A stretch of DNA of 5,931 bases from Acidobacteriota bacterium (GCA_021782525.1 JAJXUY010000116.1:1-5931); one strand, 5' to 3'. Shown: positions 1-5,931, counted from the stretch's first letter. Made by a program: numbers and translations. The notes: generated by a model not told the origin, from the sequence alone.

Positions 1-251
1 GCACCGGCAACATGGAGATCCACCTCGACCGCAAGCTCACCGAGAAGCGCGTCTTCCCCTCGATCGACATCAACAAGTCGGGGACGCGCAAGGAGGAGCT
101 GCTGCTCGACGAGTGGGAGCTCAAGCGCGTGTGGGTGCTGCGCAAGGTGCTCAACCCGCTCTCGACCGTGGAGTCGATGGAGCTGCTCCTGGGCCAGCTC
201 GAGAAGACGCGCTCGAACAAGGACTTCCTGGACTCCATGAGCCAGGCATGA
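1..251 (+). CDS. rho: Transcription termination factor Rho, C-terminal fragment
   Basis: Rho is a hexameric RNA-dependent ATPase and helicase that ends transcription at C-rich, unstructured RNA. Only the last roughly 82 residues are present; the N-terminal RNA-binding domain and the Walker motifs lie left of the window. The reading frame enters at base 3 and reads T-G-N-M-E-I-H-L-D-R-K-L, then EKRVFPSIDINKSGTRKEEL, which is the strongly conserved distal part of the Rho ATPase domain (the arginine- and lysine-rich stretch near the subunit interface). The tail, with WVLRKVLNPLSTVESMELLL, is the usual Rho C-terminal helix region, and the protein ends in S-Q-A before a TGA at 249-251. The ATG at base 12 is an internal methionine, not the start. 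No U-tract terminator follows; the downstream gap holds heptamer repeats. Identification is firm from the motif match; only the left part is unseen. Confidence 0.95.
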   Translation, partial: TGNMEIHLDRKLTEKRVFPSIDINKSGTRKEELLLDEWELKRVWVLRKVLNPLSTVESMELLLGQLEKTRSNKDFLDSMSQA

Positions 252-252
252 A

Positions 253-287
253 GACCGTGAACCGTGGACCGTTGACCGGGGACCGCA
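253..287. repeat. Degenerate heptamer tandem repeat (GACCGNN)
   Basis: Five consecutive 7-base units can be read directly after the rho stop codon: GACCGTG, AACCGTG, GACCGTT, GACCGGG and GACCGCA. The first five bases are nearly constant and the last two vary. The pattern fades into GACC-containing sequence up to about 306. It looks like an older, decayed version of the cleaner heptamer array further along the same junction. No function is known to me; it may be slippage-generated filler or a dispersed repeat family. Confidence 0.6.
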
Positions 288-321
288 CCCGGACCGAGTC
301 GGACCTTGGATTCTCTCTCTC

Positions 322-348
322 GGACCACGGACCACGGACCACGGACCA
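322..348. repeat. Heptamer tandem repeat (GGACCAC), about 3.9 copies
   Basis: Three perfect GGACCAC units (322-328, 329-335, 336-342) are followed by a partial unit, GGACCA, ending at 348. The array lies between rho and mqnA and is preceded by a short CT-rich stretch (311-320). The period of seven is not a multiple of three, so the array is unlikely to be coding. The unit shares GGACC with the degenerate array at 253-287, suggesting both belong to one array that has partly decayed. Confidence 0.8.
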
Positions 349-372
349 TGTGACTCCATCGTGCGCTCGCAC

Positions 373-1188
373 ATGACCACGGCGGTGGCTGTGCCTCCGG
401 TGGGGATCGTGGGGGTGCAGTTCCTCAACGCGCGGCCGCTGCTCGCCGGCCTGGAGGCCGGCATCGCCGCCCCGTTCCCGTACCGCTTCGAGACCGCCGA
501 GCCTTCGGCGTGCGCCGACCGGTTGGCCGCCGGCGAGGCGATGGCCGGCCTGATCCCGGTGGCGGCGCTGGCCGGCATGCCCGGGGTGCGCGCCCTCGGC
601 GAGGTCGGGGTGGCGGCGCGCCACGAGGTGCGCTCGGTGCTCCTGATCTCGAAGGTGCCGCTCGAGCAGGTGACGGTGCTGGCGGCGCACACCGCCTCGC
701 GCACCTCGGTCGCGCTCGCCCGGCTGCTCCTCGCCGAGCGCTGGCGGGCGCACCCGCGGGTCGTGCCGGCCCGCCCGCCGCTCGCGGCGATGCTGGCCCA
801 GGCGGACGCGGCGGTGATCATCGGCGACCCGGCGCTCGCGGTGCATGGACGCAGCGGCCTCGTCGAGGTCGACCTCGCCGGGGCGTGGGTGGAATGGACC
901 GGCCTGCCGTTCGTCTTTGCCGTGTGGGGGGTCGCGCCGGCGGCGCCGCCGGCGCTCGCCCCGCTGCTCGAACGCTCGCTGACATTCGCTCGCGAGCACT
1001 GGGCGGAACTGCTGCCGCGCTGGGCGACCGCGCACGGCGTGGAGCTGGAGGAGACGAGGGTGTACCTGGAGGAGACGCTGACGCACCGGCTCGGCGCGGG
1101 CGAGCGAGCGGGGGCGGCCGAGTTCCTGCGCCGCGCGGCGGGCGCGGGGCTGCTTCCGCACTGCGACGAGGTGTGGCGTGACGCCTGA
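373..1188 (+). CDS. mqnA: Chorismate dehydratase MqnA (futalosine pathway of menaquinone synthesis)
   Basis: MqnA removes water from chorismate to give 3-enolpyruvylbenzoate, the first committed step of the futalosine route; it is a soluble cytoplasmic enzyme with a periplasmic-binding-protein-like fold. From the ATG at 373 the protein has 271 residues, normal for the family. Visible family signatures are GVQFLNARPLLAGL near residue 14 (usual form Y/F-L-N-x-x-P-L), AGLIPVAAL near 58, EVRSVLLISKVPL near 85, SRTSVALARLLL near 109, AAVIIGDPAL near 146 and WVEWTGLPFVFAVW near 172. An in-frame GTG at 361 would add four residues (V-R-S-H, with the initiator read as Met); neither start has a convincing Shine-Dalgarno sequence, and ATG was preferred because the conserved part begins about ten residues later. 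The stop overlaps or shortly precedes mqnC, pointing to a shared transcript. The related enzyme MqnD is less likely because the order with mqnC and the motif set fit MqnA better. Confidence 0.9.
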   Translation: MTTAVAVPPVGIVGVQFLNARPLLAGLEAGIAAPFPYRFETAEPSACADRLAAGEAMAGLIPVAALAGMPGVRALGEVGVAARHEVRSVLLISKVPLEQVTVLAAHTASRTSVALARLLLAERWRAHPRVVPARPPLAAMLAQADAAVIIGDPALAVHGRSGLVEVDLAGAWVEWTGLPFVFAVWGVAPAAPPALAPLLERSLTFAREHWAELLPRWATAHGVELEETRVYLEETLTHRLGAGERAGAAEFLRRAAGAGLLPHCDEVWRDA

Positions 1189-1195
1189 GACGAAC

Positions 1196-1223
1196 GGGGC
1201 TCGGGGCTCGGGGCTCGGGGTCC
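1196..1223. repeat. Heptamer tandem repeat (GGGGCTC), three perfect copies plus one degenerate
   Basis: Perfect GGGGCTC units occupy 1196-1202, 1203-1209 and 1210-1216, followed by a variant GGGGTCC at 1217-1223. The repeat starts eight bases after the mqnA stop codon. An open frame from the GTG at 1178 reads through it as a Gly/Arg/Ser-rich stretch, but the low-complexity composition and the similar 7-base repeat in the previous gene junction suggest non-coding spacer. The G-runs of four could in principle form a G-quadruplex on the coding strand. Confidence 0.75.
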
Positions 1224-1248
1224 GGGACGGCGCCGCGGCCTCCGGGTC

Positions 1249-1254
1249 GGAAGG
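1249..1254 (+). promoter_or_regulatory. Candidate ribosome binding site supporting the inner mqnC start
   Basis: GGAAGG lies four bases before an in-frame GTG at 1259. It is the better purine-rich match of the two possible mqnC starts; the alternative GTG at 1178 has only GAGG (1168-1171) six bases upstream, inside mqnA. The spacing here is somewhat short, so the site is suggestive, not decisive. Confidence 0.45.
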
Positions 1255-1258
1255 CGGC

Positions 1259-2320
1259 GTGCGGGAGCTGCTCGAAGCCGCCGTGGGCGGGAGGCGGTTG
1301 ACCGGTGGGGAGCTGCGGCGGCTCTTCGACGAGGCGAGCCTGCACCAGCTCGGCGCGGCCGCGCACGCGGTCCGCAGCCGCCTCAACCCGGGCAGCGAGG
1401 CGACCTACATCATCGACCGCAACATCAACTACACCAACGTCTGCGTCTACCGCTGCAAGTTCTGCGCGTTCTACCGGGCGCCCGGCGACGCCGACGCCTA
1501 CGTGCTGCCGTTCGAGACGATCGCCCGCAAGGTCGAGGAGACCGTGGCCGCCGGCGGCACCGGCATCCTGCTCCAGGGCGGCGTCCACCCGGCGCTGCGG
1601 ATCGACTTCTACGAGGGGCTGCTGCGGCAGCTCAAGACCGCGTTCCCGGCCGTGCACCTACACGCGTTCTCCGCGCCCGAGGTGTGGTACATCGCCAAGG
1701 TCGAGCACCTGCCGCTGTCCGAGGTGATCGCGCGGCTGCGCGCGGCCGGCCTCGCGTCGATCCCCGGCGGCGGCGCCGAGGTGCTCGAGGACGAGACGCG
1801 CAAGCGCATCTGGTCGCGGGCGAAGGCGTCGACGGAGCAGTGGCTCGCCGTGCACCGCGAGGCGCACCGCCAGGGGATGCGGACCACGGCCACGATGATG
1901 TTCGGCGTCGGCGAGCCCACCGCCGCCCGCGTCGAGCACTTCCTGCGCGTGCGCGAGCTGCAGGATGCCACCGGCGGGTTCACCGCGTTCATCCCGTGGA
2001 CGTTCCAGGAGGAGAACACGGCGCTCGACGGCCAGGTGCCGGTCTCCGGCGGGTTCGACTACCTGCGCACGCTGGCGATCTCGCGCCTCGCGCTCGACAA
2101 CGTCCGCCACGTGCAGGGCTCGTGGGTCACGCAAGGATCGAAGATCGGCCAGCTCTCGCTCTTCTTCGGCGCCGACGACCTCGGCTCGATCATGCTCGAG
2201 GAGAACGTGGTCGCCGCCGCCGGCACCCGCAACCGGATGACGCGCGAGGAGATGGAGCGCGTGATCGCGGACGCGGGGTTCACCCCCCGCCAGCGCCGCA
2301 CCCTGTACGAGCCGCTCTGA
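1259..2320 (+). CDS. mqnC: Cyclic dehypoxanthinyl futalosine synthase MqnC (radical SAM)
   Basis: MqnC is a cytoplasmic radical SAM enzyme that cyclises dehypoxanthine futalosine on the way to menaquinone. The iron-sulfur motif CxxxCxxC is intact as C-VYR-C-KF-C (bases 1442-1465) inside the MqnC-type context RNINYTNVC...CAFYR. Further family marks are LQGGVHP (about 1571-1591), IPGGGAEVL (about 1760), FIPWTFQEENTAL (about 1988), DNVRHVQGSWVTQG (about 2096) and GADDLGSIMLEENVV (about 2168). The context distinguishes it from the relative MqnE. From GTG 1259 the protein has 353 residues and begins VRELLEAAVGGRRLT, where family similarity seems to begin. A longer form from GTG 1178 (380 residues, overlapping the mqnA stop by 11 bases) is possible, but its first 27 residues are low-complexity and translate the heptamer repeat. 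Function is firm; the start is about 60:40 in favour of 1259. It is probably co-transcribed with mqnA. Confidence 0.93.
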   Translation: MRELLEAAVGGRRLTGGELRRLFDEASLHQLGAAAHAVRSRLNPGSEATYIIDRNINYTNVCVYRCKFCAFYRAPGDADAYVLPFETIARKVEETVAAGGTGILLQGGVHPALRIDFYEGLLRQLKTAFPAVHLHAFSAPEVWYIAKVEHLPLSEVIARLRAAGLASIPGGGAEVLEDETRKRIWSRAKASTEQWLAVHREAHRQGMRTTATMMFGVGEPTAARVEHFLRVRELQDATGGFTAFIPWTFQEENTALDGQVPVSGGFDYLRTLAISRLALDNVRHVQGSWVTQGSKIGQLSLFFGADDLGSIMLEENVVAAAGTRNRMTREEMERVIADAGFTPRQRRTLYEPL

Positions 2321-2344
2321 CGGGCGGCAACGGCTGAACCGATG

Positions 2345-2350
2345 CACAAT
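2345..2350 (+). promoter_or_regulatory. Possible -10 element for a leaderless GT-C transcript
   Basis: CACAAT, a five-of-six match to TATAAT-type -10 boxes apart from the first base (TANNNT core with T to C), sits five bases before the ATG at 2356. No Shine-Dalgarno sequence is present between the mqnC stop and this ATG. The spacing would place the transcription start at or next to the A of ATG. No good -35 hexamer was found at the expected distance, so support is moderate to weak. Confidence 0.35.
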
Positions 2351-2355
2351 GCGGC

Positions 2356-4134
2356 ATGCGTCTCCTCGCCGCGTTGGCTCTGGCGCCGCTCATGGCGGCC
2401 GCCATGCTCGGTTTGGGCGAGGCGCTCGGCGGGCGGACGGCCGGCGACCGTTGGGTGCGAGGCTGGACCGCGGCGTGGTGGGTGGTCGCGCTGGTCGCCC
2501 AGGCCGCCGGGCCCGGTCCGAGCGTCTGGGTCGGTTTCGCAGCGCTGAGTTTCGGCCTGTGGCGGGCCTCTGCGATGATCCGGGAGCGGCCGCGGGCCGC
2601 ACTCTTGTTCGCCGCGGCGCTCGCGGCGGGTGCGCCGCTGTGGCTGCTCCCGCCGTACTTCTACGACACGCTCGTCTATCACCTCGGTCTGCCGTGGACG
2701 TGGCTCGCCAACCGCACCTTCGCGATCGTGCCTCACAACCTCTTCAGCAATTTCCCGGCGGCGGCGCCAACCATCTTCCTGCTTCCTGTCGCGGCTGGCC
2801 TCCCCGAGGCGGCGGCGGGGTTGCACTGGGCCACGTTCGTGGTCGCGCTCGTGGCCTTGGCGCGGCTGGCGGGCAGGCTGGGGGCTGGCCGCTACCGCTG
2901 GGTCGCGCCCGCATTGCTGGTCGGCTGCTGGCACGCGACGTGGATCGCCACCGTCGCCGCGGCCGACCAGCTCGTCCTCCTCGGGATCATCGTCATGACG
3001 GACCATCTCGTCGCGGGCAACGAGTCCCGCCGGACGCGCATCCTCGGGGCGGGCCTGGCGTTCGGACTGGCGCTGGCCGCGAAGTACACGGCGGTGGTCC
3101 CGGCGGCGGCGGTGCTGGCGGCCGCTGCCGTCGCCGCGTTCGCGGTGAGCTGGTGGGCCGGCGTCCTCGGGGTCGCCGCCTCCTCGTTCTGGTGGGTGCG
3201 CAACCTCGTCGTCACGGGCAACCCGGTGTTCCCGCTCGGATGGGCGCTCTTCGGCGGTCATGGCTGGTCGGCCGCCGACGACCAGCGCTACCTGGCGCTC
3301 GTCCGCGAGGGCGTGGGCGGCGCGGCCAGCATCCCGGCGGGCCTCGCCCACCTGGTGGTGCCTCCGGTCGGGTTGGGGTGGTGGGTCGTGGCCATCCTGC
3401 CGCTGGCGGTCCTTGCGATTTCGGGCCGCGGTCCGCGGCGGGAAAGGCGGCTGGTGGCGGTGGCGGCGGTGCTGGCGCTGGCCGGCTGGCTGGTGACGTC
3501 GCAGACCACGCGCTACGCCCTACCGCTCGCCGCCTTGGTCGCCGCCCTGGCCGCGGCCGGCGTGGCGGGGCTGACGGCCCGGCCCGCCAGACTCGTCCTC
3601 GGGCTGCTCGGCGTGACCGTTGTGCTCGGCGTCCTCAACCTCTCCACGTTCCTGTTCGGCGTCCTGCGCGTCGGCCGAGTGTGGCGGGGGGAGGCGAGCG
3701 CCGAGGCGTGGCGCCACTCCGTGACCCTCGACGACCCTCTTCCCGCGTACCGCCGCTGCGCCGCCGGCTTGCCCCGCCAGGCACGGATCTTGGTGGTGGG
3801 CGAAGGCCGATCGTGGGGCTGCCCGCGGCCGCACCAGGTCAGCTCGCCCTACGACGAGCAACTGGCGCAGAACGTGGTCGAGAACTCGGCGAGCGCTTCG
3901 GCGGCGGCGCAGCGGCTGCGGGCGACGGGGTTCACCGACCTCGTGATCAACTGGGGTGAGGTCGCCCGGCTCGGGGGTCCCGGGTACCGCGTGCTGCGGT
4001 GGACCACGCCCGCGGCGGCGGCACGCTGGCGGGAGCTGCTCGAACGGTTCACGACGCCGGTGTTTCGGGACGGCGAGGTCGAAGTGCGGGCACTCGCCGC
4101 CGGGCCGGCGGCACCGGGTCCCGCCGGCCGCTGA
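2356..4134 (+). CDS. Polytopic membrane glycosyltransferase, GT-C fold (GT39/ArnT-like), copy 1
   Basis: A 592-residue integral membrane protein with roughly 11-13 hydrophobic segments (for example near residues 1-22, 36-52, 80-100, 155-175, 182-218, 228-280, 334-356, 366-405 and 410-436). It resembles bacterial GT-C enzymes that move a sugar from a polyprenyl-phosphate donor to an acceptor outside the membrane. The first large loop has YFYDTLVYHLGLPW with Asp104 as candidate catalytic base, then NLFSNFP. Other family marks are an Asp at 204 (AAADQL), AKYTAV with Lys243, WWVRNLVVTGNPVFPLGW (residues 279-296) and TTRYALP with Arg386. A soluble C-terminal part follows from about residue 455, with VVGEGRSWG (480-488) and FTDLVINWGEVARL (526-539). 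The ATG is 35 bases after mqnC; no Shine-Dalgarno sequence is seen. The donor sugar and acceptor cannot be inferred, and no lipid-carrier synthase is visible here. Its downstream neighbour is a paralogue. Confidence 0.8.
   Translation: MRLLAALALAPLMAAAMLGLGEALGGRTAGDRWVRGWTAAWWVVALVAQAAGPGPSVWVGFAALSFGLWRASAMIRERPRAALLFAAALAAGAPLWLLPPYFYDTLVYHLGLPWTWLANRTFAIVPHNLFSNFPAAAPTIFLLPVAAGLPEAAAGLHWATFVVALVALARLAGRLGAGRYRWVAPALLVGCWHATWIATVAAADQLVLLGIIVMTDHLVAGNESRRTRILGAGLAFGLALAAKYTAVVPAAAVLAAAAVAAFAVSWWAGVLGVAASSFWWVRNLVVTGNPVFPLGWALFGGHGWSAADDQRYLALVREGVGGAASIPAGLAHLVVPPVGLGWWVVAILPLAVLAISGRGPRRERRLVAVAAVLALAGWLVTSQTTRYALPLAALVAALAAAGVAGLTARPARLVLGLLGVTVVLGVLNLSTFLFGVLRVGRVWRGEASAEAWRHSVTLDDPLPAYRRCAAGLPRQARILVVGEGRSWGCPRPHQVSSPYDEQLAQNVVENSASASAAAQRLRATGFTDLVINWGEVARLGGPGYRVLRWTTPAAAARWRELLERFTTPVFRDGEVEVRALAAGPAAPGPAGR
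4103..4129 (+). other. GC-rich stem-loop at the 3' end of GT-C copy 1
   Basis: GGCCGGCGG (4103-4111) pairs perfectly with CCGCCGGCC (4121-4129) around a nine-base loop. It lies within the last codons, encoding the Ala/Gly/Pro-rich C-terminus, and stops five bases before the stop codon ends. There is no U-tract. It could slow or protect the 3' end of the message, but such stems arise readily by chance in DNA this GC-rich. Confidence 0.3.
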
Positions 4135-4171
4135 TCCGCCCTCCGCGGAAGCGTGACCCGGCCGGCCGCAC

Positions 4172-4192
4172 GGCTCGCGTCCGGCGCGAGTC
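4172..4192 (+). terminator. Possible intergenic stem-loop between the two GT-C genes
   Basis: GGCTCGCG (4172-4179) can pair with CGCGAGTC (4185-4192) around a five-base loop, giving eight pairs including one G-U. It sits in the 94-base gap after copy 1 and before the candidate promoter of copy 2, the right place for a terminator. No run of T follows, so it is not a classical intrinsic terminator. Confidence 0.25.
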
Positions 4193-4216
4193 CCGGCGAC
4201 CGAGACCGGAGACGGC

Positions 4217-4222
4217 TAGACT
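4217..4222 (+). promoter_or_regulatory. Candidate -10 element for a leaderless transcript of GT-C copy 2
   Basis: TAGACT fits the TANNNT -10 core and stands out as the only such hexamer in a very GC-rich gap. It is separated from the ATG at 4229 by six bases (GCGCGC), the arrangement seen in leaderless promoters where transcription starts at the initiator codon. No Shine-Dalgarno sequence lies upstream of the ATG. No clear -35 hexamer is visible. Confidence 0.5.
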
Positions 4223-4228
4223 GCGCGC

Positions 4229-5931
4229 ATGCTTTCCCTCCACCCTGGCGCCGACCTGGCCGTCGCGGTCGCCGTCGCGGCCGTGGCCACGGCCGCGGGG
4301 GCACGCCTCCGCCGGCTGGCCAGGGTCGGTCTGCGGCCCGGGTTGCGGCTTCCGGCCGACTTCACCGCGGGGTGCTGGCTGCTCGCGTCCGCGGTCCTGG
4401 CACTCGGGCTCCTTCACGTGTGGAACCGGTGGACGCTCTGGGCCGTCGTCATCGCTCTCGCTGCCGCCGGCCGGTGGCGGGGAACCGGGTGGCGTTGGTC
4501 GTCGCTCGCGGCCCCGGCGCTGGGGTCGCTCGTCGCGCTGCCGGTGGCGCTCGCCCCCCCGTTCTTCTACGACGCGCTCGTCTACCACCTCGGCCTGCCG
4601 TGGCAGGGGCTGCTCGAAGGGGGTCTCCACGCCCACCCCGAGGACCTCTTCTCCACGTTCCCTCCGCTGGCGCAGTTGCTGGCCGCGGTCCCTCTCTCGG
4701 TGGGCTGCGATCGGGCGCCGGCGCTGCTCCACTGGGCCAGCTTCATCGCCGCCGGGGCCGCCGCCGGTGCGCTCGCGCGGACTCTCGGGGCGCCGCGCTG
4801 GGCGGCGTGGCTCGCCTCCGCGTGCGTCCCCCTGTTGCCGGGGCTGGCGCTGGTGCCGGGGCTTCCCGCCGCCGAGGGGTACGCGCTCGCCGGAGTCCTC
4901 GCCGCGGCGGCGATCACGTTCGACGCTCGCCGCGGACCGGGGTGGCCGTTGTGGGCCGGGGGACTCGCCGGCGCCGCCGTGGCGGCCCGGTTGCAGGCGC
5001 TCGGGGTGGGCGCCTTCCTGGTGGCGGTGCTGACCGTGCGTGCGGCAACCGCCTGGAAGGCCAGGGGGGCGGCGTCCGCCGCGGCGATCGTCGGCAGCGC
5101 GCCCTGGTGGGTCAAGAACCTTGTCCTCCTCGGCGCCCCGTTCGCTCCGGTGGGGTGGGACCGCGAAGGCGTCGCCACCCTGTGGCGCGATGCCAACGTG
5201 CTCGCGGTCGGCCACGAAGGGCTCCTGCGGGCCGCAGCGCTCGCCGCCGGGGCTCTCCTTCCCCACCTCGGCTACCTCGCGCCGCTGACGCTCGCGGCGG
5301 TGCTGACCGTGGCCCGAGGACCGCGCCGGAGAGCCGCACTGACGATGTCGTTCGCGGCCGCTGCGCTCGTGATCTGGGCCGGCACCGGGACACTGCCGCG
5401 GTTCCTCGCCCCGACCGCGGCGATCGTGACCGCGGTGGCCGCCGCCGCGGCGGGAACCGGGAAGCCCGGACGGTGGGCGGCCGGGCTGTCCCTCGGGGTC
5501 GCGGCCGTCGCAGGAGCGGCGCTGGGCGCGCGCGAGCTCGCCAAGGTCGGAGGGGTAGCGGTCATCACTGCGGGCGCCGCTCCCCGGTTCACGGCGAACG
5601 ACCCGGCGGCAGCGTTCGCGGCCGCCCGGGAGCTGCCCGCCGCGGCGCGCGTGCTGTTCGTCGGCGAGCCGCGCGGGTTCGGCTTTCCGCGCCGGTTTGT
5701 CGCCCCGTCGCAACACGACGTCTCGCCGCTGCGGTCGGTGCTGGAGGTGAGCCCGGGCCCCCGCCAGGCGTGCGACCTGCTGCGCCGCCAGCGGTTCACC
5801 CACATCCTGGTCAACTGGGGCGAGTTGAACCGCCTCGCCGGCGGTTACCCGGTGGCGCCGTGGCGCGACGTGGCGGGGTGGCGGCGCTGGAACGCCTTCA
5901 TCGCCTGGCTTGGCCCGCCGGTCGTCGAAGC
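4229..5931 (+). CDS. Polytopic membrane glycosyltransferase, GT-C fold, copy 2 (3' end beyond window)
   Basis: An open frame of 567 complete codons starts at ATG 4229 and reaches the right edge without a stop. It is clearly related to the preceding gene: FFYDALVYHLGLPW (112-125, candidate catalytic Asp115), DLFSTFPP (139-146), LLHWASF (166-172), PWWVKNLVLLGAPFAPVGW (292-310), LPRFLAP (389-395) and, in the C-terminal soluble part, ARVLFVGEPRGFGFPRR (473-489) and FTHILVNWGELNRL (523-536). About 10-13 hydrophobic segments are visible. Compared with copy 1, the Lys of AKYTA is Arg254, the Asp of the second loop motif is probably Glu216, and TGNP is replaced by LGAP, so substrate preference or activity may differ. 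By alignment with copy 1 only a short piece of the C-terminus should be missing. The role is inferred as sugar transfer from a lipid-linked donor; donor and acceptor are unknown. Confidence 0.8.
   Translation, partial: MLSLHPGADLAVAVAVAAVATAAGARLRRLARVGLRPGLRLPADFTAGCWLLASAVLALGLLHVWNRWTLWAVVIALAAAGRWRGTGWRWSSLAAPALGSLVALPVALAPPFFYDALVYHLGLPWQGLLEGGLHAHPEDLFSTFPPLAQLLAAVPLSVGCDRAPALLHWASFIAAGAAAGALARTLGAPRWAAWLASACVPLLPGLALVPGLPAAEGYALAGVLAAAAITFDARRGPGWPLWAGGLAGAAVAARLQALGVGAFLVAVLTVRAATAWKARGAASAAAIVGSAPWWVKNLVLLGAPFAPVGWDREGVATLWRDANVLAVGHEGLLRAAALAAGALLPHLGYLAPLTLAAVLTVARGPRRRAALTMSFAAAALVIWAGTGTLPRFLAPTAAIVTAVAAAAAGTGKPGRWAAGLSLGVAAVAGAALGARELAKVGGVAVITAGAAPRFTANDPAAAFAAARELPAAARVLFVGEPRGFGFPRRFVAPSQHDVSPLRSVLEVSPGPRQACDLLRRQRFTHILVNWGELNRLAGGYPVAPWRDVAGWRRWNAFIAWLGPPVVE

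Noticed and set aside
322..348. CRISPR-like or phage attachment repeat
   Set aside because: Units are seven bases with no spacers between them, so this is a simple tandem repeat. No cas gene, integrase or tRNA is near.
151..1386. Long open frame on the minus strand opposite mqnA
   Set aside because: Arg/Pro/Ala-rich low-complexity translation with no recognisable motif, lying wholly opposite rho, mqnA and the start of mqnC, whose homology is clear. Typical of antisense frames in very GC-rich DNA.
2311..2328. Stem-loop over the mqnC stop codon (GCCGC pairing with GCGGC)
   Set aside because: Only five base pairs, an eight-base loop and no T-run; expected by chance at this GC content.
2059..3351. 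Long minus-strand open frame opposite mqnC and GT-C copy 1
   Set aside because: Highly charged Arg/Glu/Gly/Pro composition, no family motif, and it spans a real intergenic gap. A shadow of the plus-strand coding sequence.
2349..3959. 536-codon plus-strand frame overlapping GT-C copy 1
   Set aside because: Gly/Arg-rich with no membrane segments or motifs; the frame from 2356 carries all recognised GT-C signatures.
3999..5033. Plus-strand frame bridging the two GT-C genes
   Set aside because: Arg/Ser/Pro-rich translation without motifs, crossing the intergenic gap and out of frame with both paralogues.
4049..5803. 584-codon minus-strand open frame opposite GT-C copy 2
   Set aside because: It is long only because stops are rare in GC-rich DNA. 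The plus-strand frame from 4229 encodes a protein with motifs matching its neighbour, so it is the real gene.

Overview
The window is a very GC-rich stretch of bacterial DNA in which every supported gene lies on the + strand. The genes are: the 3' end of rho (transcription termination factor), mqnA and mqnC (two enzymes of the futalosine route to menaquinone), and two tandem, related genes for polytopic membrane glycosyltransferases of the GT-C fold. The second of these runs off the right edge and has no stop codon in the window.

The high GC content and the use of the futalosine pathway suggest a free-living, menaquinone-using bacterium. Acidobacteriota or a similar high-GC phylum would fit, but no rRNA or lineage-specific marker is present, so this is only an inference.

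Layout: 1-251 is the last part of rho. 252-372 is a junction filled largely with 7-bp tandem repeats, first degenerate (GACCGNN type) and then near-perfect (GGACCAC). 373-1188 is mqnA. 1189-1258 is probably a second junction, also carrying a 7-bp tandem repeat (GGGGCTC), although an open reading frame crosses it and could extend mqnC upstream. 1259-2320 is mqnC. 2356-4134 and 4229-5931 are the two GT-C genes. Each of these has a -10-like hexamer five or six bases before its ATG and no Shine-Dalgarno sequence, which suggests leaderless transcripts.

Functionally, MqnA (chorismate dehydratase) performs the first step and MqnC (radical SAM cyclic dehypoxanthinyl futalosine synthase) a later step of menaquinone synthesis. 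The intermediate steps (MqnE or MqnB) and MqnD must be encoded elsewhere. The GT-C pair would act at the cytoplasmic membrane, transferring a sugar from a polyprenyl-phosphate carrier to an unknown acceptor. No CRISPR array, tRNA, rRNA, insertion sequence or phage gene was seen. The main points of interest are the heptamer repeats at two successive gene junctions, and the GT-C pair, whose second member has diverged at family-signature residues.
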